The notes below the pieces were generated by a model. That model had not been told where the DNA came from and did not search any database. It saw only the letters and a list, made by a program, of their open reading frames with translations. From positions 1-64,000 of the forward strand of contig CAISIK010000219.1 in NCBI GenBank assembly GCA_903885375.1: a stretch of 64,000 nucleotides of DNA. The letters run 5' to 3'. A program made the position numbers and the translations under genes. Shown piece by piece: positions 17,201-24,930 of this stretch (positions are counted from its first letter, which is position 1; each line of letters opens with the position of its first letter). The stretch is from an uncultured Pseudomonadota bacterium. GTDB taxonomy: Bacteria; Myxococcota_A; UBA796; SXON01.

Positions 17201-17685
17201 AGGTCCTGGCACGTCTCCACGAGGAGCACATCGACGCCGCCTTCCACGAGGCCGCGCACCTGGCGCCGGTAGCCGGCGAACATCTCGTCCCAGTGGATGT
17301 GGCCGAGGGTGGGGAGCCGGGTGCCGGGGCCGATGGAGCCCGCCACGAAGCGCGGGCGTGCCTCGGTGGAGGCGGCCTCCGCGGCTTCGCGCGCCAGCTG
17401 CGCGGAGGCGCGGTTGATCTCCTCCGTTTGCCCTTCGAGGCCGAACTCGGCGAGCACCCAGGGGGCGCCGCCGAAGCTGTTGGTCTCCACGATGTCGGCG
17501 CCCGCCTCGAAGTAGCGGCGGTGGATGGCCGAGACCACGTCGGGACGGGTGAGGTTCAGGATCTCGGAGCAGTTCTCGAGCCCCTGGTAGTCCGACAACG
17601 GCAGGTCGAAGCCCTGAAGCTGCGTGCCCATGCCGCCGTCGAAGATGAGGACCCGATCGGAGAGTGCGTCACGGAAGATGGACAT
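14284..17685 (-). CDS. metH: Cobalamin-dependent methionine synthase
   Basis: 1133 residues with all four modules of MetH, which moves a methyl group from methyltetrahydrofolate to homocysteine through cobalamin. The homocysteine domain has its zinc cysteines in LNCATGP (near residue 220) and GGCCGTTPDH (near 285). The pterin domain has NANGSRQFK and NSINLEDG. The cap and B12 domain carries DVHDIGKN (about 717-724), whose His binds cobalt, and GMSGLLVKST. The C-terminal activation domain has RKKYQGCRYAYGYPACPD for S-adenosylmethionine binding. It is slightly shorter than the 1227-residue E. coli enzyme but complete. No Shine-Dalgarno precedes the ATG; instead a 20-bp palindrome lies 5 nt upstream. 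Confidence 0.97.
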   Translation of the reverse strand: MSIFRDALSDRVLIFDGGMGTQLQGFDLPLSDYQGLENCSEILNLTRPDVVSAIHRRYFEAGADIVETNSFGGAPWVLAEFGLEGQTEEINRASAQLAREAAEAASTEARPRFVAGSIGPGTRLPTLGHIHWDEMFAGYRRQVRGLVEGGVDVLLVETCQDLLQTKCAVAAIVDELKAMGRDVPIMAQVTMETTGTMLLGSDMAAALTVLEQYPIDLIGLNCATGPQEMASHIAFLGRHSRTRISVLPNAGLPQLVDGRTHYPLGPAELADWHVRFVKEDGVNAVGGCCGTTPDHIRAVAEKVLRMKPKHRVPEFIPSASSLYSPVSMRQQADIFAVGERTNANGSRQFKRLLDAQDWDGMVGMGKEQVRGGSHAVDVCTAFVGRNEVVDMDELVRRMVQSVQAPLVIDSTEVPVLEAALKRIGGKPIVNSINLEDGEARLDQVCILCKRHGAAVIALTIDEEGMAKLPAQKLAVAERLYDLAVNRHGMQPDDILFDPLTFTIATGNEDDRKLGLWTLEGIRLIAERFPRCGILLGLSNISFGLNPAARHALNSVFLHHAREAGMTAAIVHAEKITPLYKLEPEVREVCEDLIWDRRREGYDPLKRLLAIFADRTVEKTVRKVAETVEERLKERIVEGDRNGLEVDLGDALKTYTPLVIINELLLDGMRVVGELFGSGQMQLPFVLQSAETMKAAVAWLQPYMEKVQGPAKGTMVLATVRGDVHDIGKNLVDIILSNNGYKVVNIGIKQPIDQILKAATEHQADVIGMSGLLVKSTVIMKENLEEMRRQGWKTPVVLGGAALTRSYVEHDCSQTYGRKVSYARDAFAGLHFMEKLSTWDDTLDAAEAAPDGSPILPSRAERPIPYDPRDAEPIQPVPAPPMPTLGARLAEVPLKALLPWLNEDVLFKFQWGFLRKNLTTEEHAEQLRTVVRPILVDLADRAAREGILRPQALYGFFRARSEGDALVFLDHDLRLQFPRQRRPDGTPGLCLADYVRPDEDVVGLQLVTVGQRATEVCQEWFEANRYTEYLYLHGLAVEATEALAEYVHKQMRAELGIAANDARDLPDLFRKKYQGCRYAYGYPACPDMADQQHLLRLLGADRIGVSMDADEQLFPEQSTAAIVVHHPQARYFRV

Positions 17686-17690
17686 GGATT

Positions 17691-17710
17691 CGGCATATCA
17701 CGATATGCCG
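17691..17710. promoter_or_regulatory. 20-bp palindrome immediately upstream of metH
   Basis: CGGCATATCACGATATGCCG: nine paired bases on each side of a 2-nt centre, ending 5 nt before the metH ATG and far AT-richer than the surroundings. On the minus strand it contains TATGCC, which would be the -10 box of a leaderless metH mRNA, so a bound repressor would block RNA polymerase. An ATATC...GATAT core is typical of operators for small dimeric winged-helix regulators; an S-adenosylhomocysteine-responsive ArsR-type (SahR-like) repressor is one hypothesis. Confidence 0.55.
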
Positions 17711-17726
17711 ATAGATGTCGATTGGG

Positions 17727-17778
17727 CAATGCGCGTGTGCCCGGCAACTTGGGTTCGAAGGGCGTCGGCTGCGCATTG
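17727..17778. repeat. 8-bp inverted repeat in the metH upstream region
   Basis: CAATGCGC (17727-17734) and GCGCATTG (17771-17778) with 36 nt between. It could be a second binding site or a leader hairpin; nothing decides. Confidence 0.3.
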
Positions 17779-17837
17779 CGCGCCGTCGGAGACAATCTGC
17801 GACGGGCCCCGCTCCCCCGCCCCCGCTACGCCTTCGC

Positions 17838-18617
17838 GTGCACCTCTTCGTTGCCCTCGCCTTCGCCGACACCGCGGAGCCCCCCGACGTGGGGGTGCTG
17901 GAGGATCGGGGCCGCGTGGCCTTCGTGGCGCCGCCGGCGTGCGGCCGGTGGCGATGGGAGGTGGAGCAGACCGCCGAGCTGGTGGGTCTCGGCAAGGAGG
18001 CGCTCCGGGCGGAGGGCGAGGCCCGGCTGGCCAACGGCGTCTGGACGGAGGCCCGCTGGTCGGTGGTGTCGGACACGGCGCCCCGGTCCTCTGGGGGCCG
18101 CACCGTGGATGGCGCCGTCGTGCCCTTCGCGCCGCCCATCCTCGGCAAGCTGGTGGGCGTCGATCCCTCCATGCGCGGTCCGCCGAGCGACCCGGCCGAA
18201 GCCGACGAAGCGCCCGACACCGATGGCCGCGCGGCCTTCGAGCGCCTGATCACCGCGCTCTCGCAGGAGGTCGAGATCCTCGACGTGCAGGCCCACCCTG
18301 TGGAGGGCGAGCCCGGCTGGCTCGTGCAGCACTGGTTCCGGCTCGACACGCGTCCCGGCCCGCGCGACAACAGCGATGTCATCGGCTTCGGCTTCGATGC
18401 CTCGCTGCAACCCCGCACGCTCTCCGTGCGGGTTGGCAAACCCCGCGACGTGGGGCGCTCCACCCGCTCCTGGCGGCTCGTGCACCTCGACATCGACGCC
18501 AGCCTCGATGCGGAGGGCGGCCCCGTGCGGGAGGTGCTCTCGCTGGAGGGGGTGTGGGCGCTGTTCCGGTTCCGACTGGATCGCACCCTGCGGTATGCGC
18601 GGGTGGCGGGATGCTGA
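17838..18617 (+). CDS. Exported protein of unknown function
   Basis: 259 residues from the GTG at 17838. The first residues (VHLFVALAFADTAEP) look like a short signal peptide with an AxA-like cleavage site. The body has no motif I recognise; it contains a segment GWLVQHWFRLDTRPGP and the conserved-looking RSWRLVHLDIDASLD near the C-terminus. The start was preferred over ATG 17715 because codons before it read a low-complexity Arg/Pro run antisense to the metH promoter region. It lies 45 bp ahead of a small lipoprotein gene and then plsB, all in one direction. TACGCC 5 nt before the GTG may be a -10 box of a leaderless mRNA. Confidence 0.6.
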   Translation: MHLFVALAFADTAEPPDVGVLEDRGRVAFVAPPACGRWRWEVEQTAELVGLGKEALRAEGEARLANGVWTEARWSVVSDTAPRSSGGRTVDGAVVPFAPPILGKLVGVDPSMRGPPSDPAEADEAPDTDGRAAFERLITALSQEVEILDVQAHPVEGEPGWLVQHWFRLDTRPGPRDNSDVIGFGFDASLQPRTLSVRVGKPRDVGRSTRSWRLVHLDIDASLDAEGGPVREVLSLEGVWALFRFRLDRTLRYARVAGC

Positions 18618-18648
18618 GGCGATCGCCGCCCCGGCCGCGTGCGGGCGT

Positions 18649-18654
18649 TAGGCT
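18649..18654 (+). promoter_or_regulatory. TANNNT element 7 nt before a small lipoprotein gene
   Basis: TAGGCT, seven bases, then ATG at 18662, with no Shine-Dalgarno. Fits a -10 box for a leaderless transcript. Confidence 0.4.
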
Positions 18655-18661
18655 CCCTGCG

Positions 18662-18916
18662 ATGCGTTCCTTGTGGCTCGTCCTGGTCCTCGCGGGGTGC
18701 GATCTGATCCCCGACCTCTACAGCGCCGATGGTGACCGGGCGTGCGATCCGCGCTCCCGCTTCTACGAGGACCTCGATGCCGACGGCGCCGGCAACGATC
18801 GGTCGGTCTATGTGGGCTGCTCCGCCCCCGTCGACTTCGTGGAGGTCGGCGGCGATTGTGACGACGCCGATCCGGATGTCATCGCCGACTGCGACCCCGA
18901 CGACAGCGGAGCCTGA
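18662..18916 (+). CDS. Small lipoprotein with one MopE-type metal-binding repeat
   Basis: 84 residues. MRSLWLVLVLAGC is a lipoprotein signal (lipobox LAGC). The mature part is essentially one repeat of the same putative metal-binding unit found three times in the protein at 8020-9822: YEDLDADGAGN, then a spacer, then GGDCDDADPDVIADC. The Asp and Cys spacing is conserved, so a single calcium-type site with a disulfide is likely. It stops 6 bp before plsB, so the two are probably cotranscribed, though no functional link is obvious. Confidence 0.75.
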   Translation: MRSLWLVLVLAGCDLIPDLYSADGDRACDPRSRFYEDLDADGAGNDRSVYVGCSAPVDFVEVGGDCDDADPDVIADCDPDDSGA

Positions 18917-18922
18917 GCGCCG

Positions 18923-21439
18923 ATGAGCTCGCTCGTGGCCGCGCCCCACTCCTCGGCGATGCTCCCGGTGTCCGGGCCGCTGTACTGGCTCAGCGGCCTC
19001 CCGTGGTTCATGCGCCGACTCCGCATGGAGGATCACAGCGCCGAGCGCGTGCGTCGTGCGGCGGAGCGCGGCCCCGTCGTGTACGCCTTGCACACCCGCT
19101 CGCACGTGGACTGGCTCGCGCTCCAGAGCGTGCTCAACGAGCGCCGCCTGCCGCTCCCCGCCTTCACGGCCGGCTTCGATGCCCGGCGCTGGTCGCCCTT
19201 CGGCCAGCTCGGTCGCCTCTTCGGCTCGGCCGATCCGAGCGGGCCTGAGCAGCTCGGCCGCTTCGTGGCCAGCGGCAGCGCCACGTGCATCTTCCTCGGC
19301 ACCCCCTGGGATGTGCGGGAGCTCGTGGGGCTCGCGCCGCCAGAAGCGGATGTGATCCCCCACCTCATCGATGCGCAGTCCGCGTCGTCGCGTCCGGTGC
19401 AGGTTCTGCCGGTGGTGGTGATCTGGGACAAGTCGCCCGAGCCCACCCGCACGGAGGTGGGGCGCTTCCTGCTCGGAACCGAGGATTCGCCGGGGCCCGC
19501 GGGCAAGCTCCTCGCGCTGGCGCGCTCGCAGGGCGAGGCCATCGTGCAGGTGGGCGAGCCGATCACGCTCACCGAATGGACGGAGCGCTTCGCCGAGGAG
19601 ACCCCCGCCAAGCGGAGCCGGCGCCTCCGCCTCGTGCTGCGGCGCTTCCTCTACCGCGAGTCGCGGGTGGTGCGCGGCCCGCGCGCCCGCCCGCGCGGGT
19701 TCGTGCGGCGGCAGGTGCTGGAGAGCCACGAAATCCGGCAGCTCATCGAGCGGGAGTCTGCGGCTACGGGCCGGCCCCCCGGTGAGGTCCTCGAGAAGGT
19801 CGCCCGGAGCTTCGACAAGATCGCGGCGCGCTTCTCCTTCCCCTACGTGCGCTTCGCCGGGTGGGTGTGCTTCCAGATCTGGAACCGCATCTACAGCGGC
19901 ATCGATGTGCGCGACGAGGACCTCGAGCGCGTGCGCGCCGCCTTGCGCGATGGCACGCCCATCCTCGTCCCCTGCCACCGCAGCCACCTCGACTACCTGC
20001 TGATCTCCTCGCTGCTCCTCAGCAAGGACATCGTGATCCCGCACATCGTGGCCGGCGACAACCTCTCGTTCTTTCCGATCGGCGGTTTCTTGCGGCGGTG
20101 CGGCGCCTTCTTCATCAAGCGCAGCTTCCAGGGCGATCGCATCTTCCCGGTGGTGTTCGAGCGCTACCTTCGCGAGCTCGTGCGCATGGAAGTGCCCGTC
20201 GAGTTCTTCATCGAAGGCGGGCGCTCTCGAACGGGCAAGCTGCTTCCGCCCAAGACCGGCGTGCTGGGCATGATCATGGATGCCGCCGCCAACGCCCGCG
20301 AAGGGCGTGCAGTAACCTTCCTGCCGATCTACGTGGGCTACGAGCAGATCGCCGAGGAGCGCGTGTACGCGCGTGAGCTCGCCGGCGCGAAGAAGGAGAA
20401 AGAAACGGTGGGGCAGCTCGCCCGCGCCGCCGCGGTCATCCGCGAGCGCTACGGAAAGGTGTACCTGCGCGTGGGCGAGCCCATCCGCGCCGACAGCCTC
20501 GGCACCGCCCCCGAGTGGCACGCGCTCCCCCGCGCCAAGCGCGCGGAGGCCCTCCAGGGCCTCGGCGAGCGCATCCTCCACCGCATCAACGGCGAGGCCG
20601 TGCTGCTGCCCACCGCGCTCGTGGCGCTCGCGCTGCTCGCGCACCCGCGCCGGGGCGTGCGGGTGGAGGAGCTCCGCGCCCGCGTGGACCGGCTGCGGGC
20701 GTTCCTGAAGGTGGCGGGCGTGAACGAGGGGCGGGCCGTATCGCACGTGGACGGCATCCTCGGCGAGGCCATCGCCCGCTTCTTGAAGGGGCGGATGCTC
20801 ACCGAGGTGAAGGAGGGCGCCGAGACCATCTACATCGTGGAGTCCGACCGCCGGCTCACCCTCGAGTACTACAAGAACGCCGTGCTTCACGCGTTCGCGC
20901 CCGCGGCCTACTTTGCCGCGGCGGTTCGCGCGCTCGGCCGCGACGAGATCGACCTCCAGGAGGTCACCCGCCTGCTCACCGTGCAGCAGTTCCTCTTGCG
21001 GTACGAGTTCATCCTCGACCCCGATGCGGTGGCGGCGGAGCACGAGCGCCGCGCCGTGGCCGAGCTGGTGGCCTACGGGGCGGTCGAGCTTCGGGGCACG
21101 CAGGTCATCGTGTGCGATCGGCCCCGGGTGAGCGAGATCGCCAACCTCACCGCGAACTTCCTCGAGTCCTACCTCCTGCTCCTCCTCACGGCGGCCGACG
21201 GTCGCTCCACCTGGAAGTCGTTGCCCGCCGATGCGCTCACCCGTGGGCGGGTGATGCTCGCCGCCGACGAGCTGTCGCGCCCCGAGGCGCTGAACATCGT
21301 GAACCTCCAGAACGCCGCGCGGGCCTTCCGCGAGGACAACGTGCTGCTCGTGGGCGCCGATGGCGCCGTCACCGTGGATGCCGAGGGCGCCCGCAGCTAC
21401 CGCGAGGACCTCCTCGCGCTCCTCTCCCGGAGCAACTAG
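18923..21439 (+). CDS. plsB: Glycerol-3-phosphate 1-O-acyltransferase
   Basis: 838 residues, close to the 807 of E. coli PlsB, and alignable along the whole length by eye. This membrane-bound enzyme transfers a fatty acyl group from acyl-CoA or acyl-ACP to position 1 of glycerol-3-phosphate, the first step of phospholipid synthesis. The acyltransferase motifs are present in order: CHRSHLDYLLI (HX4D, near residue 353), GAFFIKRSF, FIEGGRSRTGKLLPPKTG (near 431) and FLPIYVGYE. The N-terminal domain has the PlsB-type imperfect copy of the fold (YALHTRSHVDWLAL), where the catalytic His position is Thr. The C-terminal helical domain is complete. The next gene starts at the base after its stop. Confidence 0.95.
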   Translation: MSSLVAAPHSSAMLPVSGPLYWLSGLPWFMRRLRMEDHSAERVRRAAERGPVVYALHTRSHVDWLALQSVLNERRLPLPAFTAGFDARRWSPFGQLGRLFGSADPSGPEQLGRFVASGSATCIFLGTPWDVRELVGLAPPEADVIPHLIDAQSASSRPVQVLPVVVIWDKSPEPTRTEVGRFLLGTEDSPGPAGKLLALARSQGEAIVQVGEPITLTEWTERFAEETPAKRSRRLRLVLRRFLYRESRVVRGPRARPRGFVRRQVLESHEIRQLIERESAATGRPPGEVLEKVARSFDKIAARFSFPYVRFAGWVCFQIWNRIYSGIDVRDEDLERVRAALRDGTPILVPCHRSHLDYLLISSLLLSKDIVIPHIVAGDNLSFFPIGGFLRRCGAFFIKRSFQGDRIFPVVFERYLRELVRMEVPVEFFIEGGRSRTGKLLPPKTGVLGMIMDAAANAREGRAVTFLPIYVGYEQIAEERVYARELAGAKKEKETVGQLARAAAVIRERYGKVYLRVGEPIRADSLGTAPEWHALPRAKRAEALQGLGERILHRINGEAVLLPTALVALALLAHPRRGVRVEELRARVDRLRAFLKVAGVNEGRAVSHVDGILGEAIARFLKGRMLTEVKEGAETIYIVESDRRLTLEYYKNAVLHAFAPAAYFAAAVRALGRDEIDLQEVTRLLTVQQFLLRYEFILDPDAVAAEHERRAVAELVAYGAVELRGTQVIVCDRPRVSEIANLTANFLESYLLLLLTAADGRSTWKSLPADALTRGRVMLAADELSRPEALNIVNLQNAARAFREDNVLLVGADGAVTVDAEGARSYREDLLALLSRSN

Positions 21440-21802
21440 TTGGCGGTCGACGATCTCTTCGACGGCAAGTCGCCCTCCGACCGGCCCGATCCCATCCCGC
21501 GGCTCCGGCTGTGGCTGGGCGTGGCTGGCGTGCTCGTGGCGCTCGGCCCCTTCTGCTGTACGAGCCCCTTCGGGGGCGCCGCGGCCATCCTCGTGTGGAT
21601 GCGCGCGGGCGACGAGGAGGCGCGCGCGGCCCAGGGCGTGGGCGGGCCGGGGGTGGCGAGCGCGGCCCGGCGCATCCGCAACCTCGCCTTCGGCCTGATG
21701 TCCGCGTCGATCACCCTCCTCTGTCTCCAGTCCCTCGCCTGGCCGTGGATCGAGGGCATGGTGATCGATCTCGTGTCCTGGCTGGCCTCCGCGGCGGCCT
21801 GA
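21440..21802 (+). CDS. Small membrane protein downstream of plsB
   Basis: 120 residues from a TTG directly abutting the plsB stop, with CGGAG 7-8 nt upstream. Two hydrophobic helices (LRLWLGVAGVLVALGPFCC... and LMSASITLLCLQSLAWPW) flank a cytoplasmic-looking charged loop containing RAGDEEARAAQG. It resembles small two-helix proteins of DUF4190-like type only in layout; no family is claimed. Coupling to plsB suggests a membrane or lipid setting. Confidence 0.6.
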   Translation: MAVDDLFDGKSPSDRPDPIPRLRLWLGVAGVLVALGPFCCTSPFGGAAAILVWMRAGDEEARAAQGVGGPGVASAARRIRNLAFGLMSASITLLCLQSLAWPWIEGMVIDLVSWLASAAA

Positions 21803-21861
21803 CCGGAAGGTTTTTGCCCGCGATGGGCGGGTGTGCGCGGCGCTCGTGGCACCCGGTTGCA

Positions 21862-21873
21862 CCGATCGATCGG
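21862..21873. promoter_or_regulatory. 12-bp perfect palindrome ahead of the FHA operon
   Basis: CCGATCGATCGG, 22 bp before the ATG of the first FHA gene, in a locally AT-rich patch (a GAATTC and ATTAG follow). Possible operator; no regulator is known. Confidence 0.25.
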
Positions 21874-21894
21874 AATTCGGATTAGCGGCCTTGC

Positions 21895-22881
21895 ATGGAT
21901 CCGGTGCCGGTACTCGTTGGGGTGGAAGGGGCCCTGGTTGGCCAGCGGTTCGTGGTCACGACGCAGGGCCTCCGGCTCGGGCGTGAGCCCGGCAACGAGG
22001 TGTGCCTGGATGACAACGGCGTGTCGCGTCAGCACGCCCGGGTCATCCTTCACAACGCCGCGGTCTGGGTGCAGGACGCCGGCTCGCGCAACGGGGTCTT
22101 CGTCAACGGCGAGCGGGTGGCCGATCACCGCGCGCTCAAGCCCGGCGATCGCGTCTCCGTAGGGAGCCACTTCTTCGAGCTGCACTACGTTTCTCCCGGC
22201 GATTCCCAGCCCCCCTCCTCCGCGCTCCGGGCGCCGCCGGCCGAGCCGCGGGTCACGCGGAAGGTCGTTGCGGGAGAGCCGGCTGAGCGGAAGTGGAAGG
22301 CCTGGCCCTTCGTGCTCGCGCTCTTCGCGGTAGTGAGCTGTGTGGGCTGCTTCGGCGCCTACGGGCACTTCCGGGGCGGCGGCGAGGGCACCGCGGCGGC
22401 CCCCGCGCCCTCGTATTCGCTGAGCACGGTGCTGCCGGCCGATGGCCTGCCCCCCAACCCGGCGGGGGCGCCGGGCGCCCCGGCGCTCAGCGAGGCGCTC
22501 GCGGTTGCTGCCGGCCAGGATGCCGCCGCCCAGCGCGCGCAGCTCCCCGAACCTCCCGCCGGCAGCAGCGCCACCGAGCTCGTGGAGCGCGCGCACGCCC
22601 AGTACGAAACCGGCCGCCTCAACGACGCCCGCACCACCTACCAGATGGCGCTCAAGCTCGACCCCGCCTGCGAGATCTGCAGCGTGCGCATCGAGCGCCT
22701 CAACGGGGAGATCGCCGAGCGCGCGCAAACGCAGCTCGATGCCGGCATGCGCTACTGGGACAGCATGCAGGTCCAGCAGGCCATCGCCGCCTGGGAAACC
22801 GTGGTGCTCCTCGTGCCCGATCCGGCCGACCCGCTGCACCAGCGGGCCGCCGAAGCCCTCGCCCGGGCCCGCAAGCCGTGA
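21895..22881 (+). CDS. FHA-TPR membrane protein
   Basis: 328 residues. An N-terminal FHA domain (about 1-100) shows the phosphothreonine-binding signature: LRLGREPGNEV, SRQHARV and SRNGVFVNG. A Pro-rich linker and one transmembrane helix (WPFVLALFAVVSCVGCFG, about 142-160) follow, then an Ala/Pro linker and C-terminal TPR-like helices (ELVERAHAQYETGRLNDARTT). FHA domains read Thr phosphorylation made by Ser/Thr kinases, which are abundant in myxobacteria. The FHA end would be cytoplasmic and the TPR end periplasmic. It overlaps the next gene by GTGA. Confidence 0.82.
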   Translation: MDPVPVLVGVEGALVGQRFVVTTQGLRLGREPGNEVCLDDNGVSRQHARVILHNAAVWVQDAGSRNGVFVNGERVADHRALKPGDRVSVGSHFFELHYVSPGDSQPPSSALRAPPAEPRVTRKVVAGEPAERKWKAWPFVLALFAVVSCVGCFGAYGHFRGGGEGTAAAPAPSYSLSTVLPADGLPPNPAGAPGAPALSEALAVAAGQDAAAQRAQLPEPPAGSSATELVERAHAQYETGRLNDARTTYQMALKLDPACEICSVRIERLNGEIAERAQTQLDAGMRYWDSMQVQQAIAAWETVVLLVPDPADPLHQRAAEALARARKP

Positions 22882-24914
22882 GTCAGGTGGAGCTCCACAT
22901 CCTGCAGGCGGGCCGCCCTGAGCGGCGGCTGGTGCTGCACGAGGGCGTGGTGCACATCGGTCGGGCTGAGGACAACGAGGTGGTCCTCGCCGACGTGGGC
23001 GTGTCCCGGCGGCACGCGCGCCTGGAGGTGGGCGCGGATGCTGTCGTGGTGGAGGATCTCGGCAGTGGCAACGGCACCTGGTTCCGCGGCCAGTCCGTGC
23101 GCCGACAGGTCCTGGGCGATGGCGAAGAGGTCGCGATCGACCCGTTCACGCTCCGCGTCACCGTGCAGGGTGGGCTCGATACCCACGAGGTCACCGCGGG
23201 CCGCGACTCCACGGCCTCCGAACCCGAGCCGGCGCCGCTCGCCATGCTCACGGTCACGAGCGCGCACCGCATGCCGGTGCGGCACTTCCCGCTGCCGGCG
23301 GAGGGGGTGCTCACCCTCGGCCGCTCCGAGCGCAACGCGATCGTGCTGCCCGAGCCGGCCTCCTCGCGCGTGCATGCCGAGGTGCGCTGCGAGGCCGGGC
23401 GCTTCACCCTGCGCGATCACGGATCGAGCAACGGCACGTTCGTGAATGGGCGTCGGGTCAAGGAGCGGCAGCTCGAAGAGGGCGACCGCATCCGCATCGG
23501 CACCGTCGAGCTCCGCTTCGCCTACATCAGCGAGGGCGAAGGTACCGAGGCGTTCGCGGAGCCGCTGGTGGCGGCGCCCGAAGTGCGCACGCTCCCGCCG
23601 CCTCCGCCGCCCCCGCCCGCCACCGCGGCCTTCGCCGCGCCGCTTCCGCCCGCGCCCAGCGAGGAGGCCCAGCCGGTCGCGGCCGAGGAGCTGCAGGTGA
23701 ATCCCCAGCGGGCCAGCGGCAAGCGGCTCCGCACCGCCGGGCGCGCCCGCAGCAACGGGTTCCTCTCGCGGCCCATCAACCAGATATCGATGGGCGTGCT
23801 CGCGCTCACCTTCGTGATGGTGGGCGGCAAGGTGGCGAGCGAGGTCCTCGTGGGCTTCCTGCGCGCACGCACTGATGCGACCGAGGCCGCGGCGGCGCCG
23901 GCCCCGGCGGCCGGGGCCCCGGTGGCGGCGCCCTCGCCTACCGGCGGCGCCCCGGCCGCGCCCACTGCTGCCCCCACGGTGGCGGCTCCGGGCGGCGCCG
24001 CCGCGCCGAGCGCGGATACCGCGGCCACCGCGCCGCTCATGGCCGAGGGCATGCGCCACTTCGCCGAGGGGCGCTACTTCGAGGCCGCGGGCTCGTTCTA
24101 CCGGGTGTTGCAGCTCGACCCCAACCACGTGGATGCCCGCCGCATGGGGTACGTGGCCTGCGAGTTCATCACCCTGGCGGAAGTTCGCTCCACGCTGGTG
24201 CTCCGGAGCACCAGCGAGGCGGCGAAGGCCAGCGCCAAGACCGCCGCGCTGGAGGCGGTGGTGAAGGTCTCCGCCCGCGAGCTGAGCCCGGCCGAGGCGG
24301 CGCCGCTCGTGGAGAGCGCGCTGGCGCTCGCCCCCGACGATCCCGAGCTGCTCGCCGCGCGGGATGCCGTCTCCGCCGCAACGGCTTCCGTGGCCCGGGC
24401 GGTCACGGCGGGCCGTGCCGCCGCGGCCACGCGCGACCTCGAGGGGCGCCTCGGCGAAGCACAGTCCGACCTCGCGCAGGGCCGCTACAGCCGCGCGGTG
24501 CGTGGCTTCGAGGCTGTCATGGCCGCCGACCCGGGGCGCGTGTCGCCGCAGTACCACGCCGCCCAGGAGGGGGTCTCCGAGGCGAAGGACAAGATGAAGG
24601 CGGCGTCGAAAGCCGCCTGGACCGAAGCCAACGCCGCGCTCAAGGCCGGCAACGACCTCACGGCGCGGAAGCTCCTCCTCGAGGTGGTGAGCACCGACCC
24701 GTACAACGAGTCCGCCGTGGCCAAGCTCGCGGAGGCGCGGGCCTCGCTCAAGGAGCAGGCGAGCGAGATCTACAAGGAAGCGCGTACGCTGGAGGGGCTC
24801 GGTCAGAACGAGAAGGCCATCGCGCTGTACCACAAGGTGCAGCTCTACGTGGGCGACGACGCCGACCCGCTCTCGCAGAAGGCGAAGACCCGGACGGACG
24901 CGCTCCTGCGCTGA
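22878..24914 (+). CDS. Double-FHA membrane protein with TPR C-terminus
   Basis: 678 residues from a GTG that overlaps the preceding stop. Two FHA domains in a row: the first (about 1-95) with HIGRAEDNEV, SRRHARL and GSGNGTWFRG, the second (about 125-220) with LGRSERNAI, SSRVHAEV and SSNGTFVNGR. A Pro-rich linker, a single membrane helix (SMGVLALTFVMVGGK, about 300), a long Ala/Pro linker and about 300 residues of TPR-type helices follow (EGMRHFAEGRYFEAAGSF, QSDLAQGRYSRAVRGF). The same plan as the upstream protein but larger; the pair probably form one complex. Likely a phosphothreonine-reading scaffold across the inner membrane. A kinase partner is not in the window. Confidence 0.83.
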   Translation: MSQVELHILQAGRPERRLVLHEGVVHIGRAEDNEVVLADVGVSRRHARLEVGADAVVVEDLGSGNGTWFRGQSVRRQVLGDGEEVAIDPFTLRVTVQGGLDTHEVTAGRDSTASEPEPAPLAMLTVTSAHRMPVRHFPLPAEGVLTLGRSERNAIVLPEPASSRVHAEVRCEAGRFTLRDHGSSNGTFVNGRRVKERQLEEGDRIRIGTVELRFAYISEGEGTEAFAEPLVAAPEVRTLPPPPPPPPATAAFAAPLPPAPSEEAQPVAAEELQVNPQRASGKRLRTAGRARSNGFLSRPINQISMGVLALTFVMVGGKVASEVLVGFLRARTDATEAAAAPAPAAGAPVAAPSPTGGAPAAPTAAPTVAAPGGAAAPSADTAATAPLMAEGMRHFAEGRYFEAAGSFYRVLQLDPNHVDARRMGYVACEFITLAEVRSTLVLRSTSEAAKASAKTAALEAVVKVSARELSPAEAAPLVESALALAPDDPELLAARDAVSAATASVARAVTAGRAAAATRDLEGRLGEAQSDLAQGRYSRAVRGFEAVMAADPGRVSPQYHAAQEGVSEAKDKMKAASKAAWTEANAALKAGNDLTARKLLLEVVSTDPYNESAVAKLAEARASLKEQASEIYKEARTLEGLGQNEKAIALYHKVQLYVGDDADPLSQKAKTRTDALLR

Positions 24915-24930
24915 GAGGGGGGCCTCCCTC

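Noticed and set aside
17752-17759. GGTTCGAA resembling a tRNA T-loop upstream of metH
   Set aside because: The base after the loop is G instead of the invariant C61, the T-stem does not pair, and no acceptor or anticodon arm can be built.
17686-17837. Cobalamin or SAM riboswitch in the metH leader
   Set aside because: No B12-box or SAM-riboswitch core is recognisable, and the palindrome placement suggests a very short or absent leader.
21823-21837. CCCGC-GATGG-GCGGG hairpin with a T-run as a terminator
   Set aside because: The five T precede the stem on the plus strand and become A after the stem on the minus strand, so neither direction gives stem followed by U-run.
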